DNA of 64,000 nucleotides from Bin5 sp965220715 (GCA_965220715.1 OZ244843.1:2356001-2420000), one strand, 5' to 3'; counted from the first letter of the stretch, positions 19,739 through 28,922 are shown. Notes: generated from the letters alone by a model not told the origin. Translations and numbers: made by a program.

Positions 19739-20548
19739 TTACCACTCGAAACTTTGCACCACGACAATGCTGCGCGCTGCGGCAGAGCGCAAGAACTCGG
19801 GGCGCGCAAAGTGGGTGATGAGCAGCATTGTGATTTCTTCATCGGGATAGGCGGCGCGCACCACCTCGGCCTTTGCTTCCAATTGGCTGAAGATCCGGTC
19901 CTCTTCACGTTTCGAACTGCGGCGTTCGTCTAATCGCTGTTTGGACTCGCCAACAATGAGAACCGGTCTGCCATCGCGCGAGGCGCGGCCGAGGAAGTTG
20001 ATCTCCTCATCGTTGACTGAAGTGCGAATCAGTCGCTCAGTTACTTCAATGCCATGGTTTTCGAGAAGAAAAGCAGGCAAGGCACGGTAGGCTTCGTTTT
20101 CCAGGGCGTAGCTCATACTGCGAGACATGCCCCCGATTTCAGAGCGAATATCGCCGACAGCAAAGGTCAGCTTCTCAACCTCTGCCTCAGTTCTTTGCTG
20201 TGCAACAGCCAGTTCTCTTACGACTCCAGTTAGATCACGTATCTGGCTGGAGTTTTCTTCCAGGGTAATCGCCATGGCCCTTTGCGACTCACCCAAGGCC
20301 TCCAGCGTCTTACCCATGGCCTCCTGCGACTTACCCATGGCCTCCTGTGACTTACCCATGGCTTCCTGCGACTTACCCATGGCCTTCTGCGACTCAGCCA
20401 AGTCCTGCACGATTGCCTTCAGTTCACTGAAATCGCTGACCTTGACCAGATTGTTGTAAGACAGTCCGATCACTTCAAGCAAGGCGTCAACTTGGTGGGG
20501 TTCAAATGCAGATTGTAATTTTCGAGTAATTTCAGTTTGCATCAGCAT
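19739..20548 (-). CDS. Coiled-coil protein with nuclease-like C-terminal domain (DUF3782-like)
   Basis: 269 aa. Residues ~50-120 form a long coiled coil containing four copies of a seven-residue unit (AMGKSQE) encoded by a 21-bp tandem repeat. The C-terminal part (from ~150) has GRPVLIVGESKQRL, which fits the E-x-K core of PD-(D/E)XK nuclease-like domains of the DUF3782 family, with an aspartate-containing strand (SVNDEEINFLGRA) before it. Proteins of this kind are common in cyanobacteria and Chloroflexota and have no known function. An ATG at 20542 is an alternative start. It sits between an SDR gene and a truncated copy of that gene. Confidence 0.7.
   Translation of the reverse strand: MLMQTEITRKLQSAFEPHQVDALLEVIGLSYNNLVKVSDFSELKAIVQDLAESQKAMGKSQEAMGKSQEAMGKSQEAMGKTLEALGESQRAMAITLEENSSQIRDLTGVVRELAVAQQRTEAEVEKLTFAVGDIRSEIGGMSRSMSYALENEAYRALPAFLLENHGIEVTERLIRTSVNDEEINFLGRASRDGRPVLIVGESKQRLDERRSSKREEDRIFSQLEAKAEVVRAAYPDEEITMLLITHFARPEFLRSAAARSIVVVQSFEW
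20310..20393 (-). repeat. 21-bp tandem repeat, four copies, within a coding region
   Basis: Four consecutive units of ttacccatggcctcctgcga(c), at 20310, 20331, 20352 and 20373, differ by one base each. They encode in-frame heptads of the coiled coil in the gene at 19739-20548. The period keeps the frame, so copy number can change without breaking the gene. Confidence 0.9.
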
Positions 20549-20561
20549 ATGGCTTAGTCCT

Positions 20562-20840
20562 TCAGGGATTCGCCAGGTTGGCAGGCCAACTCATCTGGAT
20601 TGTACCGAACCGAACACATGCAGGCAAGCCTCGAGTGTTTGCATCCGCTCGCCTCGTCACGTCGCAGACGGCCGTGTGCAGACAGCTCTGGTCACTTTTC
20701 GCGGCCAACTGCTCCAGCCCGGCGCGGTCAATATCGCAGGCCACCACAATCGCGCCTTCTTCCAGAAAACGCTGGGCGCACGCCCATCCGATGCCGGACG
20801 CCGCCCCTGTGATTAGTGCTACTCTGTCGGTTAGTTTCAT
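20562..20840 (-). pseudogene. Truncated short-chain dehydrogenase (duplicate of the 18852-19619 gene)
   Basis: The ATG at 20840 opens a frame whose first ~65 residues (LTDRVALITGAASGIGWA, then VVACDIDRAGLEQLAAK and HTAVCDVTRRADA) closely match the neighbouring SDR at 18852-19619; the DNA is about 80 % identical. At about 20640 the similarity stops abruptly, the frame runs into unrelated sequence and it ends after 92 codons. The NSAG and YxxxK parts are missing, so it cannot be an active SDR. The likely history is a tandem duplication followed by a deletion. Confidence 0.8.
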
Positions 20841-20920
20841 CGGTAATGTATAGACCCAGTTGCGCACTCGCCTCCACAATCCTGTGGAAAACGTAACGAC
20901 CAGGAAACCACCAAGGGCCC

Positions 20921-21655
20921 TCAACCCAATGCGGCCTCTACGCTCTGGATCACCGTCTCCAGGACTTTGATGCGCGCAGAACGTTTCGACTCGGCCGCCA
21001 CAATCGTCCAGGGAGACAGCACCGTGTCGGTCTTTTCTACCATCTCCACAATCGCTTCTTCGTAATCCTTACGCTTCTTCCTGTTTCGCAAGTCCTCATC
21101 GGTGAGCTTCCATTGGCGCAAAGGATCCTTTGCGCGGCTATCGAAGCGCCGCTTCTGTTCCTTTGAAGAGATATGCAGGAAGAACTTGATCAGAATCGTC
21201 CCGTCGGAGACCAGAAGCGATTCCCAGTGGCGAATCTCCTCATAGGCCCGCCGCCAGTCCGGGACGCTGGCAAAGCCCTCCACGCGTTCCACCAGCACGC
21301 GCCCGTACCAGGTGCGGTCGAAAATGCACATACCTCCCCTGCCGGGAACGGCCGGCCAGAACCGCCACAGAAAATGATGCCGTTTCTCCCGATCGGTGGG
21401 CGCCTGGTACTGGTGAACCGAGAAGTGGCGGGGATCCAACGGGGCGGTCATCCGTCGGATACAGCCCCCCTTGCCGGCCGCGTCCCAACCTTCAAATAGA
21501 ATCAGGAGGGGAGGCCCCATTTTGCCTCCGATCTGCCCTCCCAGTTGCAAACGTAAGGCCAGGAACTCTTGCTGGCGCTCGGCTAGAATGCTTTCGTATT
21601 CTTTTCGCTTCAATCTCTGGGTCAGGTCGACATGACTCAAGAGTGAATGTTCCAT
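20921..21655 (-). CDS. Polyphosphate kinase 2 family protein
   Basis: 244 aa, one PPK2 domain. It moves phosphate between polyphosphate and a nucleotide in the cytosol. FEGWDAAGKGGCIRRM (near residue 54) is the Walker A motif. FDRTWYGRVLVERVEGF (near 110) holds the Walker B aspartate and lid residues, and RAKDPLRQWKLTDEDL is the C-terminal lid. A single-domain enzyme of this type phosphorylates NDP or NMP. Class I versus III cannot be decided here. It ends just before the truncated SDR. There is no other phosphate gene nearby. Confidence 0.88.
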   Translation of the reverse strand: MEHSLLSHVDLTQRLKRKEYESILAERQQEFLALRLQLGGQIGGKMGPPLLILFEGWDAAGKGGCIRRMTAPLDPRHFSVHQYQAPTDREKRHHFLWRFWPAVPGRGGMCIFDRTWYGRVLVERVEGFASVPDWRRAYEEIRHWESLLVSDGTILIKFFLHISSKEQKRRFDSRAKDPLRQWKLTDEDLRNRKKRKDYEEAIVEMVEKTDTVLSPWTIVAAESKRSARIKVLETVIQSVEAALG

Positions 21656-21869
21656 ATCCCGTACCCTACCTTCCCTTCCGTTCCTATGTATAAATGGCGG
21701 AGAATCAGAATATCGCTGCCTTGGCGAGAATCAGGCTGCAACAGAGTCAGCGGGCAGCAACCGTCCGGCTGCCGTTACCCGGTGAGAACGTAAGGATTGC
21801 CGGCTTGCCCCTGGACCACCGGGAAGGACGTGCTCTCAGTCATTTCTTGCCAAGAATCGGTTTGGGCAG

Positions 21870-22202
21870 TTAACTTTCAGTCGCATATCCCTCGCGCACC
21901 GGGTAACAAACATCCAGGAATCTGCAGGCTGAGACGGCGCGTCCGGCGTGCTCAGTGTTGCCGGGAATGACGGCGATTTCGCCCGGACCCAGTACACTGG
22001 TTTCACCGCCGCTGATGCTCAGTTCGAATTGGCCTTCCAACATGCTGACAACCTGTTCGTGAGGATGGGCATGGACCGGCAGACGCGCACCCGCCTCCGC
22101 TCTCCAATAAACGAGCGTCACATTATCGGTATGGATGACTTTGCCAAAATAGCCAGGATATAGCTCCTGCTCACTGGTGGCATCCAATTTGAAACTGTTC
22201 AT
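21870..22202 (-). CDS. Cupin-domain protein
   Basis: 110 aa, a single small beta-barrel. The first cupin motif appears as LPVHAHPHEQVVSMLEGQFE with three histidines and a glutamate for a metal. The second motif ends in PGNTEHAG with a histidine. Such proteins can be metal-dependent enzymes, sugar isomerases or ligand-binding regulators. No substrate is indicated by the neighbours (PPK2 and a glutaredoxin-like gene). The 214 bp downstream, up to PPK2, hold nothing recognisable. Confidence 0.82.
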   Translation of the reverse strand: MNSFKLDATSEQELYPGYFGKVIHTDNVTLVYWRAEAGARLPVHAHPHEQVVSMLEGQFELSISGGETSVLGPGEIAVIPGNTEHAGRAVSACRFLDVCYPVREGYATES

Positions 22203-22390
22203 CTCCGACTCCTGGCAAAGTGGTAGCGAATAGGTGTGGTTGTCCGGTCTCGTCGCTTGGATGCTGCTGCTATCGTGGAGCCGCCAGCGACTTCGCCCGC
22301 CAAGAGGACAGTCTTTGAGCCGACAGTTGCAGCCCTTTGCGCCATGAGGTCACACTGGCGGCTACTTTATTCAAGTTGAATGAAACGCCG

Positions 22391-22657
22391 CTACAAAGTT
22401 GAGAGCTTGGTCATCAGCACCGTCGTCGATGGCTCTGTCAACACATCGCCATCGGGAAAGACAATCGTCGGCACAGACATGTTGCCCTTGTTGAGCTTTT
22501 GCACCAATTCTCTGGCCTCTTCGTCGCTCTCGATATCAATCTCCTCGAATTCGACACCATTACCCCGCATCACCGACTTTGCCCGCCAGCAGTCCGGGCA
22601 CCAGCCAGTGGTGTACATTTTGATCTGTTTACCGTTTCCGTTTACGCTATGGGACAT
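22391..22657 (-). CDS. Glutaredoxin-like (mycoredoxin-type) protein
   Basis: 88 aa. Residues 13-19 read MYTTGWC and the active site is CPDC at 19-22, in the place of CPYC in glutaredoxins. VPTIVFPDGDVLTEPS, near residue 62, is the cis-proline loop with the thiol-contact region. It should reduce mixed disulfides with a low-molecular-weight thiol. The C-P-D-C form is like mycoredoxin relatives in high-GC bacteria. It lies divergently from the FAD-linked oxidase, with 247 bp between them. Confidence 0.83.
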   Translation of the reverse strand: MSHSVNGNGKQIKMYTTGWCPDCWRAKSVMRGNGVEFEEIDIESDEEARELVQKLNKGNMSVPTIVFPDGDVLTEPSTTVLMTKLSTL

Positions 22658-22904
22658 TCAATTCTCCTATTGTGCGAATTGGATCAGAAAGCGGCTACGC
22701 AGGGCCACTGTGGGAATTCCAATGCCCTGACTGCTTGCTGCGCTGCCCACATGCAGTGATTAGCGAGTATACCGCATATGTAGAATCTGTTAAAGTGCGG
22801 GGTAGTCCGATCCTGTCCAGAAAGAGCCTTGATTTCGAACGTGCTTCGTGCCGGGAGCAACACTTTTCCCTCACGAAGTGTGTACTTAATAGGATGCCGT
22901 CAAA

Positions 22905-25900
22905 ATGACACAGTACACTCCGCTACCAAGCCCAGCTACTCTGCCCACCTCTGCCTTTTCCGAACCCATCCAGGAGACGCAGGAACTGGTCCATCAACTA
23001 GAGCAGCTCATTGAGGGCGAGGTGCGTTTCGATGGCTACAGCCGGATGCTTTACAGCACCGACGCCAGCCAATATCAGATTCAACCGCTGGGCGTTGTAA
23101 TTCCCCGCACCGCTGATGATGTGCAGGCCGCCGTGGAAATTGCCGCACGCCATCGCGTGCCACTGCTACCGCGGGGCGGCGGCAGTTCGCTGGCAGGGCA
23201 ATGCGTAGGCCCCGGGCTTGTCATCGACACGACCAAATATATGGACCGCATCCTGGCAGTGGATGAGGAAGCCGGCTCCGTCACTGTTCAAGCAGGCACC
23301 TCTATAGGAACTCTCAACCGCACATTGACCCCTCTCGGCCTGATGCTGGGCCCGGATCCTGCCAGCGCCGACCGTGCTTCGGTTGGCGGCTCGATCGGCA
23401 ACAACGCCACCGGCAGCCACAGCATTCTCTACGGTATGATGGCCGATAATCTGCTGGAGACAAACGTCGTCCTCAGCGACGGCTCCGCCGCGCGCTTCGG
23501 GCCGGTCGCTTCCGCGGAGATGGCAAGTCGTGGCCGCGGCGACTCGTTAGAGGCGCAGATTTACCGTGAAGTCCCCGGAATCGTGCGCGCCAAGCACGAG
23601 CAGATTCTGGAGCGCTGGCCGCGCCACTGGCGCCGGGTCTCCGGTTACAACCTCGACCGTCTGCTGGCTGGGTTGCTCCAAGACGAAAGCACGGCGGATG
23701 GCAAAGGCCGCGGTACCGAGCGCGCCAGTCTCCTGCGCACCCGCTTGGGATTCGACAGCCTCTATCGCTCCGAATTCTGCAACGCCGCCCAGATCGATCG
23801 CTTCAATCTCAGCCAGCTTGTCGCCGGCAGCGAAGGCACGCTTGCCACCGTCACCAGCGCAACCTTGAAACTGGTCCCCAAGCCGCAAATGACAGCGTTG
23901 GCGGTCGTCCATTTCGACCGCCTCGTCGATGCCTGCGCTGCTATTCCCGATATTTTGGAAACCCATCCCAGCGCTTCCGAGTTGCTGGATAAGCATCTGA
24001 TCGACCTGGCCCGCGCGCAGCCGGAGTGGGCCAAGAGGCTCCACTTTGTAGTCGGAGACCCGGAGGCCGTGCTGCTTACGGAATTCTACGGCACAGACGA
24101 ACGCGAACTGTCGGCGAGGCTGGACGCCCTGGAGAGCCACCTGCGCACGCGGGGCTGGCGAAGTACTGTCGTAAAGCTGTTGAATCCGGACCACCAGAAA
24201 GATGTGTGGGAAGTGCGTAAGGCCGGTTTGAACATTCTGATGGGGCGTCGCGGAGACTATAAGCCGGTGCCCGGCATCGAGGACGTCGCCGTGCCGCAGG
24301 AGCAGCTGGCCGACTATCTGCAGAAGATTCTTGACTTCTGTGGAGAACAGGAGGACGTGCCCGGCATCGCCGTCTACGCCCATGCCTCTGCCGGCTGCCT
24401 GCACGTGCGGCCACTGTTGAATCTCAAAAACCAGACCGGCATCGACACGCTGCGTGCAGTCGGCGAGCACGCTTGTGATCTTGCCGTCAGCTTCGGCGGA
24501 GCCATGAGCGGCGAACATGGTGATGGGCTGGCGCGCAGCTATCTCCATCCCCGCCTGTTCGGCGCAGAACTGTATGGCGCAATGCGGCAGGTGAAGGAAG
24601 TCTTCGACCCGGACAACCGCATGAATCCGGGCAAGATCATCGACGCGCCGCCATCCACCGAAAACCTGCGCTTCGGCCAGGAGTACGAAACAATTCAACT
24701 TCGAACCGTCTTCGATTGGAGCAGCGATTCCGGCTTAGATGGGGCTGTTGAAATGTGCAATGGCGCGGGCGTATGCCGAAAGCTCGGCGCGGGCACCATG
24801 TGTCCCAGCTACATCGCCACCAAGGACGAGAAGGACACGACGCGCGGCCGCGCCAATGCCCTGCGGAACGTCCTTGCCGGCCGCATTCCCCGCGATGAGC
24901 TTTTTTCACCGCAAATGTACGACGTGATGGATCTTTGCATCGGTTGCAAAGCCTGCAAGAGCGAGTGCCCCTCAGCAGTTGATATGGCGCGTATCAAGGC
25001 CGAGTATCTGGTCCACTATTATGACCGCAACGGACTGCCCCTCTTCAACCGGCTAATGGGACTGCTGCCCACCTTGAACGTTCTGCTCTTTCGATATGGC
25101 CGTCCCTTGATCCCGCTTGTCAACTGGGGCCTGAAGGCCGCGCCGCTCAAGGCGATTCTTGCCCGCATCGGCATCGACCCCCGTCGGGACCTTCCTGCCT
25201 ATGCGCGGCAGCCGCTGTCGTCCTGGTTTGCTCGTCGCGCCGCGGTAGGCAGTCAACCCTCCTCGGTGGGGACCAGTCCGACCACAGTCATCCTCTTTCA
25301 CGATACCTGGGCCGAATACAACCATCCGGAAATAGGACAGGCCGCCGTACAGGTGCTGGAGGCTGCCGGCTATAACGTGCGTCTGGCGACCGGCCGGGCC
25401 TGCTGCGGGCGGCCGCTCATCACCGGCGGGCAGGCCGACAAGGTTCGCGGTTGGGTGGACAAAAACGTGGCTCTACTGGCTCCCTACGCGCGCCAGGGCC
25501 TGCCGATTGTCGGCCTCGAGCCTAGCTGTATTCTCACCCTGCGAGATGAATACCTGGAGCTGGCTTCCGACCGTGAAGGTGCGCAAATTGTGGCCGAAAA
25601 CGCGCTGACCTTCGACGAATTCATCGCCCGCGAGACTGCGAGTCCCGACGGTAGAGTGAACGGGAGTGAGGAGGGAGAGAACAGCTCTATCTCTGAATTC
25701 CCAGCCATCTGGCGCAGCGAGCCAGGCACGGCCTACCTCCACGGTCACTGTCACCAGAAGGCGCTAATCGGCAACGATGCCAGCCTGGCCGCACTGAGCG
25801 CGGCCGGGTACACCGTACAGGTAATCGACAGCGGCTGTTGTGGTATGGCCGGTGATTTCGGCTATGGGAAAGGGCACTACGACGTTAGTCGCGCCATTGG

Positions 25901-26048
25901 CGAGGAACGCCTCTTCCCCGCTGCGCGCGCGTTGCCCGCCGAGGCGTTTTTCGTCGCCAGTGGCACCAGCTGCCGGGACCAGATCGAGCAGTTCACCGGG
26001 CGGGCGCCGCTCCACATGGCGCAAGTATTGGCGCAGGCGTTGAAATAG
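22905..26048 (+). CDS. FAD-linked D-2-hydroxyacid dehydrogenase with Fe-S and CCG domains (YdiJ/D2HGDH-like)
   Basis: 1047 aa. The N-terminal part is a PCMH-type FAD-binding domain (VIPRTADDVQAAVEIA, PRGGGSSLAGQC, SVGGSIGNNATGSHS), followed by the FAD-oxidase C-terminal domain (SGEHGDGLARS with the metal-site histidine). Fe-S motifs follow, with CNGAGVCRK...CPSY near residue 620 and CIGCKACKSECPS near 680. Two CCG-type domains come last (RACCGRPLITGG and SGCCGMAGDFGYGK). This matches the YdiJ family, which oxidises D-2-hydroxyglutarate or D-lactate and passes electrons toward the quinone pool. A short acidic low-complexity insert (NGSEEGENSS) lies near residue 925. It is divergent from an HOT-type alcohol dehydrogenase. 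Confidence 0.88.
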   Translation: MTQYTPLPSPATLPTSAFSEPIQETQELVHQLEQLIEGEVRFDGYSRMLYSTDASQYQIQPLGVVIPRTADDVQAAVEIAARHRVPLLPRGGGSSLAGQCVGPGLVIDTTKYMDRILAVDEEAGSVTVQAGTSIGTLNRTLTPLGLMLGPDPASADRASVGGSIGNNATGSHSILYGMMADNLLETNVVLSDGSAARFGPVASAEMASRGRGDSLEAQIYREVPGIVRAKHEQILERWPRHWRRVSGYNLDRLLAGLLQDESTADGKGRGTERASLLRTRLGFDSLYRSEFCNAAQIDRFNLSQLVAGSEGTLATVTSATLKLVPKPQMTALAVVHFDRLVDACAAIPDILETHPSASELLDKHLIDLARAQPEWAKRLHFVVGDPEAVLLTEFYGTDERELSARLDALESHLRTRGWRSTVVKLLNPDHQKDVWEVRKAGLNILMGRRGDYKPVPGIEDVAVPQEQLADYLQKILDFCGEQEDVPGIAVYAHASAGCLHVRPLLNLKNQTGIDTLRAVGEHACDLAVSFGGAMSGEHGDGLARSYLHPRLFGAELYGAMRQVKEVFDPDNRMNPGKIIDAPPSTENLRFGQEYETIQLRTVFDWSSDSGLDGAVEMCNGAGVCRKLGAGTMCPSYIATKDEKDTTRGRANALRNVLAGRIPRDELFSPQMYDVMDLCIGCKACKSECPSAVDMARIKAEYLVHYYDRNGLPLFNRLMGLLPTLNVLLFRYGRPLIPLVNWGLKAAPLKAILARIGIDPRRDLPAYARQPLSSWFARRAAVGSQPSSVGTSPTTVILFHDTWAEYNHPEIGQAAVQVLEAAGYNVRLATGRACCGRPLITGGQADKVRGWVDKNVALLAPYARQGLPIVGLEPSCILTLRDEYLELASDREGAQIVAENALTFDEFIARETASPDGRVNGSEEGENSSISEFPAIWRSEPGTAYLHGHCHQKALIGNDASLAALSAAGYTVQVIDSGCCGMAGDFGYGKGHYDVSRAIGEERLFPAARALPAEAFFVASGTSCRDQIEQFTGRAPLHMAQVLAQALK

Positions 26049-26149
26049 GAGTCGGGGCAAGAGGCGGCCCCTCTCTGGAATGCAATCAACCGGGTGAGGC
26101 TGTGGCCCCGGGCAGACTCTGTTCCCAAACTGGCGACTGTTCCCGCTCC

Positions 26150-27493
26150 TTACCAATACCGCATCGCATCTCTGAACAGCGCTTCCAGGTCGTTCGCCTC
26201 CGCCGGCCGCGGCGACAACTTCGTCACCCGGTGTTGGGGCAAAGTCCCCTTTACCAACGCTGGAATGTCCTCCTCCGTAAAGCCGATGGCTCCGAGACCG
26301 TTGGGCACGCCGGTCTTCTGCATCAGGCTGATGATCGCCCCCGCCAGCAGCTCGCCTGCATCCTCGTCGCCCGCGTCGGAAATGTCCACACCCATCAGCC
26401 GCGCCGCATACAGGTGCTTCGCAGGATTCGTCGGACCTGTGAAACGAAAGACTGCCGGCGCGTTGAGGATAACCGCCATTCCGTGCGGAATAATCGGATG
26501 GTCGGTCGGGTAGCCTGGCGGTACATAACTGCGTACCATCCCGCTGACCGGGTAGCTCATACCGTGAGGCAAATGTACGCCGGCGTTGCCGAAACCGATT
26601 CCGGCGTAGGCCGCGGCCAGAAGCATGGCGCTGCGGGCCTCGTCGTCCTCCGTGTCCTGGATCGCGCGTACAAGGTTCGCCGCAACCATCTCAATCGCCT
26701 TGGTCGCCCAGATGTCGCTGATTGGGTTGGCGCCCTGGTAGGCAGGGCGCATCCCCGGCGACTCCGGCGCGACGCGGCTGTCGTAAGGCAGAGCGGTCAG
26801 AGACTCCAGCGCATGGCTCAACACGTCCAGCCCCGTACTGGCGGCAGCCATCTGGGGCAGAGTTCGGGTGTTATGAGGATCGAGGACGCCAATCTGCGGC
26901 CGCAAAGCCCGGTGCGCGATGCCCGTCTTTACATGCATCTCCGTCAGATCGCAGATGGCGACGCCCGTTGTCTCACTGCCGGTGCCGGCGGTGGTGGGCA
27001 CGGCAATATGCGGGCGCAACCCGCCGGGTACGGGGACGCCTTTGCCGATCGGCGGGTTGACGTAGTCCAGAAATTCGGCGGGGTAGGTGGCATAGAGATT
27101 GGCCGCTTTTGCCGTGTCGATCGTGGATCCGCCTCCTACCGAAAGGTATCCGTCGAAGTCGCCTTCGCGGGCAAAGTCGATGGCGTCATGGAAGGAGATG
27201 TCGGTCGGCTCCACCCGAACCTGATCGTAGAGGACCGCATCGATTCCCTCCAACCGCAGGGCCGCCAGGGCCACCGCCACCGGCTCGCTGTCTGTCAAAC
27301 GCGGATCGGTGACAACCATCACCCGTTCGGCGCCCAGCTTCTTCATGTCAAAGCCGACTTCAGATGTCACACCCGGCCCATACTTGATGCTTGACGTGTC
27401 CAGCGTGAACGCGCTTTCTTTTGCCGCCGTAGATGCCTCCACTCCGCTGCCAGAACGAGTCAGCCCGCTGCCTCGGCCACTCTGCTGTGCCAT
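26150..27493 (-). CDS. Iron-containing alcohol dehydrogenase, hydroxyacid-oxoacid transhydrogenase (HOT/ADHFE1) type
   Basis: 447 aa. The N-terminal FTLDTSSIKYGPGVTSEVGFDMK is typical of the ADHFE1 branch. VGGGSTIDTAKAAN is the NAD-binding glycine loop. STGLDVLSHALESL, LPHGMSYPVSG and HPIIPHGMA supply the Asp/His iron ligands. HOT enzymes couple 4-hydroxybutyrate oxidation to reduction of 2-oxoglutarate, giving D-2-hydroxyglutarate. The neighbouring FAD enzyme would oxidise that product, so the pair makes chemical sense. The first ~22 residues are a serine/glycine-rich tail. A simple NAD alcohol dehydrogenase is the alternative. Confidence 0.87.
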   Translation of the reverse strand: MAQQSGRGSGLTRSGSGVEASTAAKESAFTLDTSSIKYGPGVTSEVGFDMKKLGAERVMVVTDPRLTDSEPVAVALAALRLEGIDAVLYDQVRVEPTDISFHDAIDFAREGDFDGYLSVGGGSTIDTAKAANLYATYPAEFLDYVNPPIGKGVPVPGGLRPHIAVPTTAGTGSETTGVAICDLTEMHVKTGIAHRALRPQIGVLDPHNTRTLPQMAAASTGLDVLSHALESLTALPYDSRVAPESPGMRPAYQGANPISDIWATKAIEMVAANLVRAIQDTEDDEARSAMLLAAAYAGIGFGNAGVHLPHGMSYPVSGMVRSYVPPGYPTDHPIIPHGMAVILNAPAVFRFTGPTNPAKHLYAARLMGVDISDAGDEDAGELLAGAIISLMQKTGVPNGLGAIGFTEEDIPALVKGTLPQHRVTKLSPRPAEANDLEALFRDAMRYW

Positions 27494-27698
27494 ATCTATA
27501 TTCTCCTTGTTGAGGATTGCGTGGGTGATAGCCTGATTACGGATACGGAGCCGCTTTTATGCCCCAAAGAATAACATCGCTGGCACAGTCTGCGAAAGGG
27601 GGCCGACCTGGGAATGGCGTTTATGGCCGCGTGCCGAAATGGAGTGGCTGCGCCGGACTCGCCCTGCTGGTTAGGCACGTATCCCTCGCCGACGCTGT

Positions 27699-27727
27699 TT
27701 GAATCTTTTGTCTGTGCAGGGTATACT
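27699..27727 (+). promoter_or_regulatory. Sigma-70-type promoter upstream of the Ldh2 gene
   Basis: TTGAAT (27699-27704), a 17-bp spacer and TATACT (27722-27727) lie 137 bp before the Ldh2 ATG. It is the only good promoter I see in the 370-bp space between the divergent HOT and Ldh2 genes, and could drive the plus-strand catabolic run. Confidence 0.5.
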
Positions 27728-27863
27728 CTCCCTTACGAGACAGAAGAGTCATAACGGCATCTCCTTCTTAGATTTCCCAGGTTGCGCGCGCCCCAAGAGC
27801 TGCCGCGACGCAACACTGTCTTCTTCATCATGACCACGACTGCCACCAGAGGACCCTGCGCCT

Positions 27864-28913
27864 ATGCCTACGATCTCGCACGACAGCCTGAGAGAGTACG
27901 GCGCGGCCATTTTCGCCGCCGCCGGCTTTCCCGCAGACCAGGGCCGCGATGTCACCGATCACCTGGTCGATTCCAATCTCGTAGGGCACGACTCCCACGG
28001 GATCATTCGCCTGCCAGGCTACATCAAGGCGGTGCGAGAGGGAAACATGAAGCCGGTCGGCACGCTCAAAATTGTGCGAAAGACACCGGTATCGGTGGTC
28101 ATTGACGCCCAAAAGATGCAGGGAATTGTCCTTGCCAAAAAGGCGATGGAGATGGCGGTGACGCGCGCCAGGCAGCACACTTTCGGCGCGGTCGCGGTCC
28201 ATCAATCTACTCACATCGGCCGCTTGGGAGCGTTTCCACCAATCGCGGCGGAACAGGACTGCATCGGGCTGCTGCTCCTGAACGGCGGTGGACCTTTCAC
28301 CGTACCATTCGGCGGCACGGGGCGGCGACTACCCCCCAATCCGCTCGCTTTCAGTGCGCCCCGCGCCGGCGGGGCTCCTCTCATGCTGGACATGACAACA
28401 AGCATGGTCGCCGGAGGCAAGGTTGACGTGCAACGGGCCAGGGGGCTGCCCGTGCCGGACGACTGGCTCGTGGACGCCGAAGGGAACGCGGTGATGGACC
28501 CGAATGTCTTTATGGCCGGTGAAGCCGCGATGCTGCCGATGGGCGGCTCGGTGGGGCATAAGGGCTACGGGCTGGGCATGATGGTCGATGCCATTGCCGG
28601 CGGGCTTTCCTGGGCCGGGTGCAGCGCCGACCCTCCGACCCGCGGCGCCTCCGGCTGGCTAGCGCTGGCGATAAAAATCGAGAGCTTCATTGATCCTGAC
28701 GAATACAAGCAGGAGGTGGAGAAGCTTGTAGACTGGGTCAAATCCTCACCGAAGATGCCGGGCGTAAAAAAGATCTACTATCCTGGCGAAATCGAGGAAG
28801 ATCGCCGTCAGGATCGTCTGGCACAGGGAATCCCAATCGAAGAGAGCACCTGGTCGCGCATCGTCGAGAGTGGGGACGCGGTGGGCGTGTCTGCGCCGAC
28901 AGAGCTACTGTAA
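27864..28913 (+). CDS. Malate/L-lactate dehydrogenase family oxidoreductase (Ldh2)
   Basis: 349 aa, normal length. This NAD(P)-dependent family reduces or oxidises 2-oxoacids and 2-hydroxyacids and is unrelated to ordinary malate dehydrogenase. GHDSHGIIRLPGYI near residue 48 carries the conserved catalytic histidine region. QSTHIGRLGAFP and PPNPLAFSAPRAGGAPLMLDM are core motifs, and GHKGYGLGMMVDAIAGGLSWAG is the C-terminal signature. It is the first gene of a plus-strand catabolic run. Members also act on ureidoglycolate, sulfolactate or 2,3-diketogulonate, so the substrate is open. Confidence 0.88.
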   Translation: MPTISHDSLREYGAAIFAAAGFPADQGRDVTDHLVDSNLVGHDSHGIIRLPGYIKAVREGNMKPVGTLKIVRKTPVSVVIDAQKMQGIVLAKKAMEMAVTRARQHTFGAVAVHQSTHIGRLGAFPPIAAEQDCIGLLLLNGGGPFTVPFGGTGRRLPPNPLAFSAPRAGGAPLMLDMTTSMVAGGKVDVQRARGLPVPDDWLVDAEGNAVMDPNVFMAGEAAMLPMGGSVGHKGYGLGMMVDAIAGGLSWAGCSADPPTRGASGWLALAIKIESFIDPDEYKQEVEKLVDWVKSSPKMPGVKKIYYPGEIEEDRRQDRLAQGIPIEESTWSRIVESGDAVGVSAPTELL

Positions 28914-28922
28914 TTAACCAAT

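Noticed and set aside
23547..24698. 383-codon frame on the minus strand within the FAD-linked oxidase
   Set aside because: The plus-strand gene covers the full region with conserved FAD motifs; the antisense frame shows none.
26102..27394. Long open frame (430 codons) on the plus strand
   Set aside because: It lies opposite the HOT-type alcohol dehydrogenase, whose motifs are clear. The translation is rich in Arg, Gly and His with no family features, as expected for the antisense of GC-rich coding DNA.
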